IMG/VR virus record: IMGVR_UViG_3300027749_000047
Location: 1 to 64,000 of that record
DNA: 64,000 nt
Direction: 5' to 3' (one strand)
DNA from: a virus
Positions within the stretch are counted from its first letter, which is position 1; every line of letters begins with the position of its first letter. A program made the position numbers and the translations under genes. Positions 25,924 through 34,075 of the stretch are shown piece by piece. A model generated the notes under the pieces. That model did no database searches and was not told the origin of the DNA. It worked only from the letters and a program-made list of their open reading frames with translations.

Positions 25924-26189
25924 TTTTTCTTACCTAACTCCTTTGCAAGTTTGGCAATAATGGCAATCAAATCATCTACGATTTCTTCGTAAATTGCTTT
26001 TTTAGGTTCTTGTGTGTGAATTTTGTCCCACTCAGAATAATGATTGTATTGATAATCATGCTTTTTATTGTATTTTTTAACCCAGCGTTTCATATCTTTA
26101 TCTTGTTCAGATAACCAATTGTCATAATATGATGAATCAAGTTTTTCTTCATCATTGTTTGGCTCTGGATTTGAAGTGTCATCTTCCAT
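25920..26189 (-). CDS. Acidic small protein, unknown
   Basis: This 89-residue protein is rich in Asp, Glu, Lys and Tyr, with a disordered N-terminus (SNPEPNNDEEKLDSSYYD) and a hydrophobic C-terminal helix (VDDLIAIIAKLAKELGKKK). It shares an ATGA overlap with the coiled-coil gene. Unknown function. Confidence 0.5.
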   Translation of the reverse strand: MEDDTSNPEPNNDEEKLDSSYYDNWLSEQDKDMKRWVKKYNKKHDYQYNHYSEWDKIHTQEPKKAIYEEIVDDLIAIIAKLAKELGKKK

Positions 26190-26201
26190 GGTGTTTTTCC
26201 T

Positions 26202-26348
26202 TTACTTTACTCGGTCTATTCTGACATCAGAGCATACATTGGAAAGCTCTTTATAAGCAAGTACCTCAGCATGTTCTTTGTTTTCTGCGGTAATAGTAAC
26301 GGTGACTTCTGCCACCACTTCATATACCTCATTATTTTCTTGCGACAT
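26202..26348 (-). CDS. Small unknown protein (48 aa)
   Basis: A 48-residue frame starts after AGGAGAGGAA and ends 12 nt before the next gene (start MSQENNEVYEVVAEVTVTIT, end SDVRIDRVK). A strand-helix pattern (VTVTITAENKEHAEVLAYKE) resembles the 52-residue protein at 23003. It is the first gene of the leftward accessory operon and faces the rightward operon at 26421. Confidence 0.65.
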   Translation of the reverse strand: MSQENNEVYEVVAEVTVTITAENKEHAEVLAYKELSNVCSDVRIDRVK

Positions 26349-26363
26349 TTCCTCTCCTATTTC

Positions 26364-26399
26364 TTGACAGGCTTCCTATAAGTAGTATGCTATTGCATA
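26364..26399 (+). promoter_or_regulatory. Rightward promoter with small palindrome
   Basis: TTGACA (26364-26369) is a perfect -35, with TATGCT at 26386 after a 16-nt spacer. The -10 overlaps a small palindrome TATGC-tatt-GCATA (26386-26399), a possible operator. It should drive the 26421-28279 operon. The facing minus-strand promoter for 26348 is less clear. Confidence 0.65.
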
Positions 26400-26420
26400 A
26401 CACCGACAGAAAGGGTAAGC

Positions 26421-26645
26421 ATGGCGCTCAGCCTTGACGCACCAGAAGTAAAGAAAGACAAAATCTGTTCTTTACAAAAACTCCGCAACAAACTAGATGC
26501 AGAGGATCAAGCCGTACTAGACAGTTGGCTTGAAAACAAAGTAACTCCATATCGTATCTACATGGCACTCAAAAGAGAAGGCCATGCCATCGGTAGGCAA
26601 GTAGTCTACGAACACACGAACGGATGTTGTATCTGTGGCTCTTAA
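26421..26645 (+). CDS. Small HTH-like DNA-binding protein
   Basis: This 74-residue protein with AAAGGGTAAGC before the ATG has a helix pattern (EDQAVLDSWLENKVTPYRIY, ALKREGHAIGRQVVYEHTNG) like a winged or simple helix-turn-helix, ending with CCICGS. In actinophages a small HTH protein commonly precedes the metallophosphoesterase, as here (11-nt overlap). DNA binding is inferred. Confidence 0.55.
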   Translation: MALSLDAPEVKKDKICSLQKLRNKLDAEDQAVLDSWLENKVTPYRIYMALKREGHAIGRQVVYEHTNGCCICGS

Positions 26646-27822
26646 AGACTTTACAGAAATGGGCCCTAGCAGCCCTGATCCTCGTGGTAAACACCCAAAC
26701 ATTCCTAAAGGTTGGGAACCACGTCTAGAGTACGATGATGCTCAAGGTGGCTATCTTGTTACTAGGCCTCGTGAGGTTAAACAAGATGACCCTAGTTCTT
26801 TAGAAATTTTTGACCAATTCAATGTAAATCCAGAAAAGTGGAAAATTACTAATTTGCGCAGGTCTACTTGGCAAACTTATAGTGGAGAATGGCTTGAATC
26901 CTTTAAGGCTACATTTGTGCCTGTAACTATGGTCAGTGAAGCTTTAAGGCTAGATGCAGACCAGTTAATTGAAGAAGTTAAACGCCATAAACCAACCAAG
27001 CGTACAGCCCCTACAGGCGACTTTACAGCCGTTTTTGCTGTAGGTGACACTCAGATAGGTAAAGTCGATGGTGGTGGCTCAGAAACCATCCTAAACAACA
27101 TGCTGACCCGTTTTGACGCATCTAAAGAACGCCTAGCTGATATGCGTAGATTAGGTTACGGAATCGGTGAAATAGTCGCACCTTGGCTGGGTGACTGTAT
27201 TGAAGGTAACCAAAGCCAAAATGGTAACGCTGCAGCAGCCGGACGCATAGATTTAACTATCACAGAGCAATACCGTGTATTACGGCGCACAATGATGTAT
27301 CAAATCAGAATTCTTGCCCCTCTGGTGGAAAAATTGGTAATTCCCGTAATTCCCGGCAACCACGATGAAGCAGAACGACGAGGCGGTATAGTCAGGTCCT
27401 ACACAGACTCATGGGCCATTGAAGCAGGTGTAGCGGTAGCAGACGCTTGCGCAGCTAACCCAGACGTTTACGGCAACGTGTCATTCATCTTTCCAAAACC
27501 AGACGAATTAACAGTCACAATGGAAACAAGTGGCACAATCCTAGCAATGGCACACGGACACCAATTTGGTAGAGATCCAATCAAATGGTGGCAAGAGCAA
27601 TCACACGGTCGCCAGCCAGTAGGTGAAGCACACATACTCTTAGGCGCACACTTACACCACCACAAAATGCAAGACAGTGGTAAAGATAGAGTCTTTATTC
27701 AGGTTCCTGCGCTTGATGGTGGGTCTAATTGGTTCCGCCATCGCCGCGGGGAAGATGCTAAAGCAGGTCTGCTAACCTTTGTAACATCAAACGGCGCATG
27801 GCATGAAATGAGCATCCTGTAA
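26635..27822 (+). CDS. Calcineurin-like metallophosphoesterase
   Basis: This 395-residue protein contains the ordered metal-binding motifs of the family: GDTQIGK, WLGDCIEG, GNHDE, MAHGHQ and GAHLHHH. The start may be GTG 26635 or ATG 26659. Phage members are thought to act as nucleases or phosphodiesterases in DNA metabolism, but the substrate is unknown. It is followed with overlap by the DUF6378 gene, a conserved actinophage pairing as far as I know. Confidence 0.9.
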   Translation: MALKDFTEMGPSSPDPRGKHPNIPKGWEPRLEYDDAQGGYLVTRPREVKQDDPSSLEIFDQFNVNPEKWKITNLRRSTWQTYSGEWLESFKATFVPVTMVSEALRLDADQLIEEVKRHKPTKRTAPTGDFTAVFAVGDTQIGKVDGGGSETILNNMLTRFDASKERLADMRRLGYGIGEIVAPWLGDCIEGNQSQNGNAAAAGRIDLTITEQYRVLRRTMMYQIRILAPLVEKLVIPVIPGNHDEAERRGGIVRSYTDSWAIEAGVAVADACAANPDVYGNVSFIFPKPDELTVTMETSGTILAMAHGHQFGRDPIKWWQEQSHGRQPVGEAHILLGAHLHHHKMQDSGKDRVFIQVPALDGGSNWFRHRRGEDAKAGLLTFVTSNGAWHEMSIL

Positions 27823-28079
27823 TGGACAAAACAATTATTGAAGAAGCATGGGCATTAGTAAATGGTGACCGACAAAACGACTACGGCACTGCGTTAAAAA
27901 ACATGAGTAGAACAGCCAAAATCTGGTCAGGCATCCTAGACATCGATGTAACACCAGAACAAGTAGCCCTATGCATGGCTGGCGTAAAACTAGCCAGATC
28001 GCAACAAACCTACAAAAGAGACAATGTAGTAGATGCGGTTGGATATCTTCTCGTTTACGACAATGTGAGCCTAAAATGA
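27822..28079 (+). CDS. DUF6378 family protein
   Basis: This 85-residue protein begins at the last base of the phosphoesterase stop codon. The sequence IIEEAWALVNGDRQNDYGTA and the later VTPEQVALCMAGVKLAR and KRDNVVDAVGYLLV match the short DUF6378 family common in phages. It is helical and its function is unknown; it may be related to MazG-like or nucleotide-metabolism helper folds, which I cannot confirm. Confidence 0.85.
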   Translation: MDKTIIEEAWALVNGDRQNDYGTALKNMSRTAKIWSGILDIDVTPEQVALCMAGVKLARSQQTYKRDNVVDAVGYLLVYDNVSLK

Positions 28080-28279
28080 AACGCCAGATCGTCGTCAAGC
28101 TATTTGGCGATGAGATTGTAAATATTCTCATTGACGAAAGCGATGACGATGCTATTGAAGAGGCTGAAGACTCTTCAGAGAATCTGGGGTCTATTACTTC
28201 TGCAGATTTATCTAAAGGCGAAGGCTCTATTGGTTTTAATACGCCGTGGAGTGTTGAGTATTGGGATGAAGATGAGTAA
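28076..28279 (+). CDS. Acidic small protein
   Basis: This 67-residue protein starts at the ATG that overlaps the upstream stop (ATGA). It is very acidic in the second half (DESDDDAIEEAEDSSEN, EYWDEDE). It ends 44 nt inside the convergent gene at 28236. Unknown function; acidic tails of this kind can mimic DNA, which is only a suggestion. Confidence 0.6.
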   Translation: MKRQIVVKLFGDEIVNILIDESDDDAIEEAEDSSENLGSITSADLSKGEGSIGFNTPWSVEYWDEDE

Positions 28280-28451
28280 GTTTGTGATTTGCCCAGTCTT
28301 CTTTTTGTAACTCGTAATTATCAGTTATGGTGTTAGATTTCCATCCACATCGACAGCCTGATGATTTTATTACTGTCAGTACTTCATTAATGTTTTGTAT
28401 TTGTATTGCTTGTTCGTAGCGGCATTTTTTTGCGCCTTGCTTTTTGCTCAT
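28236..28451 (-). CDS. Small putative zinc-binding protein
   Basis: This 71-residue protein starts with the ATG that overlaps the stop of the upstream fibre gene (TAATG). CRCGW and HKLTHLH could form a zinc site. It is the last gene of the leftward replication/fibre operon and its 3' end overlaps a convergent gene by 44 nt, so no terminator is obvious. Confidence 0.5.
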   Translation of the reverse strand: MSKKQGAKKCRYEQAIQIQNINEVLTVIKSSGCRCGWKSNTITDNYELQKEDWANHKLTHLHPNTQHSTAY

Positions 28452-29137
28452 TATGCTGCTTCGTAAGTTCCACTAAAAATAATTACGTCAGCAGCAGTTT
28501 TTGTGTAAGTAGTGCTATTTAAACCTATTCTTGCTAAATATGTACCACTAGCCAAAATAAGTTGAGGCTGAAATGTTGTTGTGCTCACTGGTGCAATGGC
28601 TAAAACAGTTACAGAAGAAACGCCGGTTAAGTTACCTCTTCCAGTGCCAATCCAGTTACTATCTAAAGAAGTGACTGGCAAACTTAGCGTAAGATTACCG
28701 CTACCTACTGTTGCTGTTGTAAAAGTCCAACTACCTTTAAAAAATACTGTTTTTCCAATTTGAATCCATCGGGCTAGTGGAACAGTTGCGCCTGTAGACC
28801 ATCCTGTGCCAGTTACGGCTGGGTTGTAGTCATTCCAGGCTGCGTGATCTGCAGCTATTGTTGTACCAGAAATGCCACCTATAGTTGAGGCGCTATCTAG
28901 CGTTGCGGTTGCTGCGGTTGCTGTTAAGTTCGCAACGTTAATGGTTGCAGTACCATCGTTATAATCTGCTAAGTTACTTATTTCTAGCGGTGAAGCAACC
29001 CATTTATTGTCTAAATAAACCAATGCATCGTTTAAGTTTGGGTTTCCAACACTAACATTTGAAATGTCGTTTAGTTCATGAACATGACCACTACCTGATG
29101 AAGAGGATGTGACTTTTCCTTTATTTACTAAATCCAT
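28451..29137 (-). CDS. Tail-fibre-like protein
   Basis: This 228-residue protein is Thr/Ser/Gly-rich and beta-like, with a HVHELNDISNVSVGNPNLND segment seen in fibre shafts and a C-terminal domain (YNPAVTGTGWSTGATVPLAR, WIQIGKTVFFKGSWTF) typical of phage fibre or tip proteins. It belongs to a four-gene structural cassette on the minus strand, away from the main tail operon. Probably a receptor-binding component. Confidence 0.65.
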   Translation of the reverse strand: MDLVNKGKVTSSSSGSGHVHELNDISNVSVGNPNLNDALVYLDNKWVASPLEISNLADYNDGTATINVANLTATAATATLDSASTIGGISGTTIAADHAAWNDYNPAVTGTGWSTGATVPLARWIQIGKTVFFKGSWTFTTATVGSGNLTLSLPVTSLDSNWIGTGRGNLTGVSSVTVLAIAPVSTTTFQPQLILASGTYLARIGLNSTTYTKTAADVIIFSGTYEAA

Positions 29138-30657
29138 TAGATTACTGTAAACCTTAACTGGCCGTTTACTGTTGAACTACCACCTAAGTCACGATCAAAC
29201 ATCATGTAGTAGCTTGCGCTGCTAAGATTACCTGGGTCTATTCCACCAATGGTAATACCTTTGTATGTGCCTGCTTTTAGTAATGCAATCCATTCAGTTG
29301 GTAGTGTTACCCAAATTGCTTCGTTTTTGCTAAAAGCATTTGTTAAGTATTGCCACCAACCGGATTTGTCTGCTGGTGTTGCAGCTGTGTAACTAGCGGA
29401 CGTGCTTATGGTGTTAGATGATGAGTGGGTAGTGTATTTATGTAACGTTATGTTAATAAAACCAAATGATGGGCCTATTGTGGTGCTTCGTTTAAAGTAA
29501 ACTTCTGCTTGTGACCACGTACCTTCTGTAGGTATTCCAGAAAGAGCATTTGCGCCGTAATAGAAATAACTATAGTAAACGCCTGGCTGCGCACCGTATG
29601 ATGTTCCATCACCATGATAATAATTTCCAGTTGAAGTCCAAGACGTAGAGTTGTAATAACTTTGAAATTGCGTATAAACCTGTTTAGGGCTTACCGGGAA
29701 TATACCATTAACAAAAGTATCGGTAGTAAATGTTGTTGGTAAACCGTTAGGTGAAGCAACGCCGCCTACATTTGCTTGTAAAACAATAGTGTAGGTGGAG
29801 TTAATTGTTAAACCAGTAATTGTTGCACCTGATGCAACCCCACTTGCGTAAACATTTCCGCTATTAAAATCTACAATGTTGTAACTTGTTGCGCCTGCAT
29901 ATGTGCCAGTCCAAGTTATTGTTGCGCCAACATCAGATTTATCGGCAATAACTGGCGCAAATGTTGGTGCGGGTAATTGATCTAAGTTAACTGTAATTGT
30001 TTGGGCTACCGAACCGGTTTCTACAGTTGATGTTGTAGTGTTATAAACATTGCCAAAAACACTTAAAGTAAAGTCGCTTGATGCTGCAGGCGTAGGAGCA
30101 GTATACGTAAATGTTCCAGATGTTGTGGTTCCGCTGGAAATAATTTTTGCTGCGTCAACATCATATAAAGTCCAGCTTGTGGCATTAGGTACATTAAAAG
30201 AAAAGTTTATGGTGTTGTATGACGGTGTTCCAAGCGTATATGTAAATGAATCAACATAAATTGTTGTTGGATATACTTGTACCCAACGTGATTGTGGTGT
30301 TTTAAAGATCACTTCACCTTGGGTGCTTGCTGATGCAGAAAATGCTGTACCTGTTGGTGTTGCTGTAAAAGCGGTTGTACTGGTAACTGTAGCTACTGTG
30401 TAGTTGGTGTTAAGTGAACTTGGTGATGCGCCCACAACGCTAATTATGTCGCCTAAAGCAAAAGAATGACCACTGGTAACAAATGATGCTGAACTTGGTG
30501 AACTTGTTACTGTTATGGCTGTGGTTTTTGCTTTGTTAAAGTTTCTCCACGCTTTTTGCGCTGGAACAAAATTAGTATCATCAATGCAAGTAGATAATAC
30601 TTTTACGTTACTAAAAGCATGTGCTGCATTATTAGTGGATGTTTTAGGTGTTGCCAT
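29137..30657 (-). CDS. Fibre protein with FN3-like domains and GD-type module
   Basis: This 506-residue protein starts at 30657 (TAATG overlap), not at the upstream GTG. Residues 47-118 hold the H-S-F-x-x-GD-x-I-x-V-x-G module shared with four other structural proteins here. Fibronectin-like repeats follow (~140-215, ~225-310: APTFAPVIADKSDVGATITW, then STYTIVLQANVGG). The C-terminal ~170 residues are aromatic-rich (VYFKRSTTIGPSFGF) and may bind the receptor or glycans. Confidence 0.65.
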   Translation of the reverse strand: MATPKTSTNNAAHAFSNVKVLSTCIDDTNFVPAQKAWRNFNKAKTTAITVTSSPSSASFVTSGHSFALGDIISVVGASPSSLNTNYTVATVTSTTAFTATPTGTAFSASASTQGEVIFKTPQSRWVQVYPTTIYVDSFTYTLGTPSYNTINFSFNVPNATSWTLYDVDAAKIISSGTTTSGTFTYTAPTPAASSDFTLSVFGNVYNTTTSTVETGSVAQTITVNLDQLPAPTFAPVIADKSDVGATITWTGTYAGATSYNIVDFNSGNVYASGVASGATITGLTINSTYTIVLQANVGGVASPNGLPTTFTTDTFVNGIFPVSPKQVYTQFQSYYNSTSWTSTGNYYHGDGTSYGAQPGVYYSYFYYGANALSGIPTEGTWSQAEVYFKRSTTIGPSFGFINITLHKYTTHSSSNTISTSASYTAATPADKSGWWQYLTNAFSKNEAIWVTLPTEWIALLKAGTYKGITIGGIDPGNLSSASYYMMFDRDLGGSSTVNGQLRFTVI

Positions 30658-31574
30658 TAGTATTGAACCCACAATGAAGCGTAAGGATATGTGCCAGATG
30701 TTGGTGGAGTTGAGTTAGAAATATTTACGGTTGATAAAACAGATGATGTTCCTGTAGTACCATCCCACAAATAAACATACATTGTGTTTGTGTTTTGCTG
30801 TAAATAAATAGTTCCATTAGTAATTAAACCTGATGTGTTTACTGACGTATATAGTTGCGCAGTTACTGCAGTAGCGTCGGCGTAAGACTGCACACCGGTT
30901 GATCCATAGATTCCAGTAAGGCCAAATGTCCATGATGTGTAAGTACCTGAACCCACAGTGTTTGCAACGTTTACTGTTATGGCTGTGGTAGATGATGCTG
31001 TAATAATTCCTTCGACATAATTTGAAGTATCAACAATTACGCGTACTCGCTGACCAACAACATAAGCATGAGTGGTTGTACTAAAACTCCAAGTTTTAGA
31101 ACCTGTGCCAATTGCGTTTGATGTGGTAGATGTTACACCTGAGTAGCCTGCACCTGCTGGCCCTGTAGAACCACCGCCAAAGTTACCGTTACCTGGCGAT
31201 GCTGGCCATGCGCCTGAAGCTTTAACATAAATGTTTTTATTTGTGTAATCTAAATACACATCGCCATTATTGCTAGTAGTTGGTGCTGGTGGGCTAGAAG
31301 TTGGTGCACCGCTACCTACGTAAACAGATGTGCCTGTGTCACCTTTAACGCCTTGTGGAATACTAAAGTTCCAGATGGCTGCATTAGTTGTACTGCCAGT
31401 CGCAGCCGTAACGGTAGCGCTTGATCCTGCACTACCGGTGGTTACGGTACCAATAGTGACTGTTGCTGCCACACCATCTGCGCCTGTAGCACCTGTAGGG
31501 CCTACACCACGCAATACGCCTGTTCTAACTTGTACTGTGCCGCCTGATGCTAAGCGTACTGTGTTGCTACTCAT
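30657..31574 (-). CDS. Collagen-like tail fibre
   Basis: This 305-residue protein has Gly-X-Y stretches (GPTGATGADG; IPQGVKGDTG) and NNGDVYLDYTNKNIYVKAS, typical of short fibres in actinophages. Residues 158-205 hold a diverged GD-type module (HAYVVGQRVRV). The end is a beta-rich tip (TNTMYVYLWDGTTGT). It parallels the collagen-like fibre at 14569 but is not a close copy. Confidence 0.7.
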   Translation of the reverse strand: MSSNTVRLASGGTVQVRTGVLRGVGPTGATGADGVAATVTIGTVTTGSAGSSATVTAATGSTTNAAIWNFSIPQGVKGDTGTSVYVGSGAPTSSPPAPTTSNNGDVYLDYTNKNIYVKASGAWPASPGNGNFGGGSTGPAGAGYSGVTSTTSNAIGTGSKTWSFSTTTHAYVVGQRVRVIVDTSNYVEGIITASSTTAITVNVANTVGSGTYTSWTFGLTGIYGSTGVQSYADATAVTAQLYTSVNTSGLITNGTIYLQQNTNTMYVYLWDGTTGTSSVLSTVNISNSTPPTSGTYPYASLWVQY

Positions 31575-32173
31575 AATGACTCCATAATAGTTGTTCTGGT
31601 GTTGACGATAAAAAGACCTGAAACTAATTTTACTTGTGGGTTTGCAATTGGGCTAGATACGCCATCTACAGTGGCATAAACATCAATTTGATAAGTTCCA
31701 GGGTTTAAAGTTTTAGTTATTGATTTAGGTGCGCTAAGTTGCAAAACACCAGCGGTACCAGCAATTGTAATAGATGCTTGTGTTGCTGGAGTATTTGATG
31801 ATTTGAATGAAATTATTGTGTTATTTGCGCTATCTTTAATGTCTGCTCGGCAACTTTCAAACGTAGCCGTTACTGTTCCGTTAACTGCAGAAGCATTGGT
31901 GTATTGAAAAGATGTACCAGCAACGATACTGGTGATTGCAAAAATTCCGTTATTTGCTGTTACACCGCCAGAAATAGTGACATAATCACCGACCAAAAAA
32001 GCATGTCCAGTGCATGTTGCTGTTACTGTTCCGCTTGATACTGAAAGAGTTGCTGATTTTGCAAAAGAAGCTCGCACTGGCATAGCCGAACCCGTACTGT
32101 CTGCCCATAGTAATTGACACGCAAAGTCTTCACCTGCGTCCAAATCTATTTCAACATAATCGCGGTTGGCCAT
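31571..32173 (-). CDS. BppU-like fibre adaptor with inserted GD-type module
   Basis: This 200-residue protein has the adaptor pattern at both ends (EIDLDAGEDFACQLLWAD; PGTYQIDVYATVDGVSSP) as in the 115-residue protein at 14225. The middle (residues ~48-105, CTGHAFLVGDYVTISGG and then NNGIFAITSI) is an inserted copy of the shared beta module. It overlaps the collagen-like fibre gene by four bases. It probably joins that fibre to the tail. Confidence 0.65.
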   Translation of the reverse strand: MANRDYVEIDLDAGEDFACQLLWADSTGSAMPVRASFAKSATLSVSSGTVTATCTGHAFLVGDYVTISGGVTANNGIFAITSIVAGTSFQYTNASAVNGTVTATFESCRADIKDSANNTIISFKSSNTPATQASITIAGTAGVLQLSAPKSITKTLNPGTYQIDVYATVDGVSSPIANPQVKLVSGLFIVNTRTTIMESL

Positions 32174-32673
32174 TAGTATTCTCCTTGATCAATCATTGTT
32201 GGTAATTCTGCTACACGCCGAAGTGCAGCAACATACTCTTCAGATGTACCTGCAACAACAATAGTGTTATTAGTTATTGTACTAGTAGGCATGTTATCTA
32301 AGCCTAAGACTTTGGCTCTTGCTTGAATAATTTTTAACGCTGTTTCTACGGCTTGCCTATCTCCAGAGATGGCATCTTGCCATACTGCGCTCTGTAATTC
32401 GTCTAAACGGTCTACTTCCATAGCCAAAAGTGAGCGTTTGTGGCCCGCATCTACTAAATCTGCGGCTTCTTTTAAGGTATCTGCAATTAGCGTATTTGCT
32501 TTGCGTTCAGATATACCTAAATATTCAGCAATTGACCATAGTGAGCGTCCTGATCTGCGCATCTCTAAAGCTTTGCGAGCCATTTCGTTGCGTTCATCTT
32601 GAATTATTGCCATGGTATTAACTTTTTTGGCTTTAGCAACGGCTTTAGTTGGTGATGCTTTTTTTACAGTCAT
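32173..32673 (-). CDS. terS: Terminase small subunit-like protein
   Basis: This 166-residue protein has a Lys-rich start, an HTH-like region (RSGRSLWSIAEYLGISERKA), a central helical part (MEVDRLDELQSAVWQDAISG) and ALKIIQARAKVLGLD, the oligomerisation signature common in small terminase subunits. It would recognise the packaging site and load the large subunit encoded at 43082 (+). The gene is about 10 kb from, and opposite in direction to, that subunit. A different HTH protein cannot be excluded. Confidence 0.7.
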   Translation of the reverse strand: MTVKKASPTKAVAKAKKVNTMAIIQDERNEMARKALEMRRSGRSLWSIAEYLGISERKANTLIADTLKEAADLVDAGHKRSLLAMEVDRLDELQSAVWQDAISGDRQAVETALKIIQARAKVLGLDNMPTSTITNNTIVVAGTSEEYVAALRRVAELPTMIDQGEY

Positions 32674-33101
32674 TTCTTTCTTCTCCTAGGCGCTACAAAT
32701 GTTTTATCATCATAATCATCCATGGCTTTCTTTACATCATTTTTATTTTTAGCCAAAGCCGCTCTGCGTTCAAATGCCGTAAAGCCGCCCCAAACACCAT
32801 AAGGTTCATTTGTTTTTAAAGCAGTAATTAAACAATCACGTTGCACTTCACATAATTTGCAAATAGATTTAGCATAATTTATTTGCTGTGATGACATTGG
32901 TAAATCGGAGTGACCGTAAAAAATTTCTGATGGCATACCAAAACAGTATGCGTCATCCTGCCAATACTTTTTGGCCGTATAGCGCCAGGCAGGTGGAATC
33001 GATGACGTCTTGTGGTTTTTTGCATTTTTGGCAACATTCGTAGTATCTGGGATGCTTTGAGGCAAGCCATCTTTCAACGGCTTGTTTGTCCGCGTTTCCA
33101 T
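32670..33101 (-). CDS. whiB: WhiB-family iron-sulfur regulator
   Basis: This 143-residue protein has the WhiB layout: Cys53 (DDAYCFG), Cys81, Cys84 and Cys90 (CKLCEVQRDC) to hold a 4Fe-4S cluster, then GVWGGFTAFERR, the sigma-factor-contacting turn, and a basic tail (APRRRKK). WhiB proteins occur only in actinobacteria and their phages, so this is the best host marker in the window. The N-terminus overlaps the RuvC-like gene by 149 nt, and no ATG, GTG or TTG start lies closer to the WhiB domain. It may redirect host sigma factor. Confidence 0.92.
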   Translation of the reverse strand: METRTNKPLKDGLPQSIPDTTNVAKNAKNHKTSSIPPAWRYTAKKYWQDDAYCFGMPSEIFYGHSDLPMSSQQINYAKSICKLCEVQRDCLITALKTNEPYGVWGGFTAFERRAALAKNKNDVKKAMDDYDDKTFVAPRRRKK

Positions 33102-33423
33102 ACCCTAATACCGCCTTTTTCCATGATGATGGTCCAATAAATGTTACTTCTGAGTCTACCTGTTGTGACGCCAAAGCCAAAGCCCCGGCTACCATACCAA
33201 GAGATATGCCTGTTCTAACATTACGACTAACGCCCTGAATAGGCTGTTCAATAACTACCAGTTCAGGGCGCGTCGCCGTAATTTTGGTTTTTAACCATTC
33301 AGACATGGTTACTAAGTTTTTGATGTCATCTTTACTGGTCAAAATAAGTTCATCAAAAACCATGTGATTAGGGTGTGCAAACGCAATACGTCTGACGCCA
33401 TAATCAACACCTGCTGAATTCAT
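32953..33423 (-). CDS. RuvC-like Holliday junction resolvase
   Basis: This 156-residue protein has an RNase H-fold with acidic residues where RuvC needs them: Asp7 (AGVDYGV), Glu59 (VVIEQPIQG) and Asp139/Asp142 (QDVIDSTCLAL). PSSWKKAVLGYGNADKQAV matches the RuvC-like region before the last catalytic pair. It probably resolves branched DNA before packaging. A CxxC (CCQKC) near the end is unusual. The last 50 residues are coded in DNA that also codes the WhiB N-terminus. Confidence 0.85.
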   Translation of the reverse strand: MNSAGVDYGVRRIAFAHPNHMVFDELILTSKDDIKNLVTMSEWLKTKITATRPELVVIEQPIQGVSRNVRTGISLGMVAGALALASQQVDSEVTFIGPSSWKKAVLGYGNADKQAVERWLASKHPRYYECCQKCKKPQDVIDSTCLALYGQKVLAG

Positions 33424-33432
33424 ATACCATTT

Positions 33433-33510
33433 CTACCAGTTTTGCTTGTTAATGTACAGAACGACACCAAGCAAGCCACCGATTAGCAGTAAAAATACCA
33501 CTTCTCTCAT
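33433..33510 (-). CDS. Micro-protein with one membrane helix
   Basis: A 25-residue frame (VVFLLLIGGLLGVVLYI, then NKQNW) begins with ATGA overlapping the stop of the upstream gene and has a purine-rich site (AAAGAGG). It is nearly all one membrane helix. It is too short for standard gene prediction, and supported by position between two operon genes. Confidence 0.5.
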   Translation of the reverse strand: MREVVFLLLIGGLLGVVLYINKQNW

Positions 33511-33695
33511 CCTCTTTTTTCTCCTTCAATTGGTGGACCCCATGAATCCCATGGGTTTTGTCGCCAAGCAATGCGACAAATTTTGTTATCAAAAACATTG
33601 ATAAGAAGCTGACCACCTAAATTTATAGGCACATAGTATTGGTCGTCTAAATTAACTACAAAAGTAGACATTGCATCGTCAATTGGATCAGTCAT
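33507..33695 (-). CDS. Small unknown protein
   Basis: This 62-residue protein starts at 33695 after AAGGATAAAG, not at the longer upstream frame. It contains strands (TFVVNLDDQYYVPINLGG, NKICRIAWRQNPWDSWG). It overlaps the gene before it by 8 nt. Function unknown. Confidence 0.6.
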   Translation of the reverse strand: MTDPIDDAMSTFVVNLDDQYYVPINLGGQLLINVFDNKICRIAWRQNPWDSWGPPIEGEKRG

Positions 33696-33888
33696 CTTTA
33701 TCCTTAATTTCTTCAATTTGTGTCAAGGCGTCACGGTATCCCATTACCAAAATATTGGCAAGTTTAAGACCGTTTAATGTACCTTCAAAAAAAGTACCTG
33801 TGTATGGTCCAGATTCATCAATATAACTGCTAATTTCTTGAGCAATTTTTTGCCTGAATTCTTCTTCAGTCATCGTCAGATTCGTCAT
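33688..33888 (-). CDS. Small unknown protein
   Basis: This 66-residue acidic protein (EEFRQKIAQEISSYIDESGP, NILVMGYRDALTQIEEIKD) is helical and overlaps both neighbours. No known domain is visible. Confidence 0.55.
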   Translation of the reverse strand: MTNLTMTEEEFRQKIAQEISSYIDESGPYTGTFFEGTLNGLKLANILVMGYRDALTQIEEIKDKDD

Positions 33889-34075
33889 TAATAGCCTCCT
33901 CTATGGCTTCTGCACGGCATTCCCAGCAATTATTTGGGTATGCTCTACCTTTAGGATGATGGCGCCAACAACTGGCATTCATTTCATCATCATCAACAGT
34001 AATTTCTAACATGTGTGGTACCTCATTATCAACAACCAAACTTAACTTGTTTGGTCTATTAGCATAGGTTGTCAT
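33866..34075 (-). CDS. Small protein with Cys/His zinc-like motif
   Basis: This 69-residue protein is started at 34075 where ATGA overlaps the nuclease stop. The centre has CWRHHPKGRAYPNNCWECRA, which could bind zinc by C-x-x-H...C-x-x-C. The ends are acidic (VDDDEMN, NDESDDD). Function unknown. Confidence 0.6.
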   Translation of the reverse strand: MTTYANRPNKLSLVVDNEVPHMLEITVDDDEMNASCWRHHPKGRAYPNNCWECRAEAIEEAINDESDDD

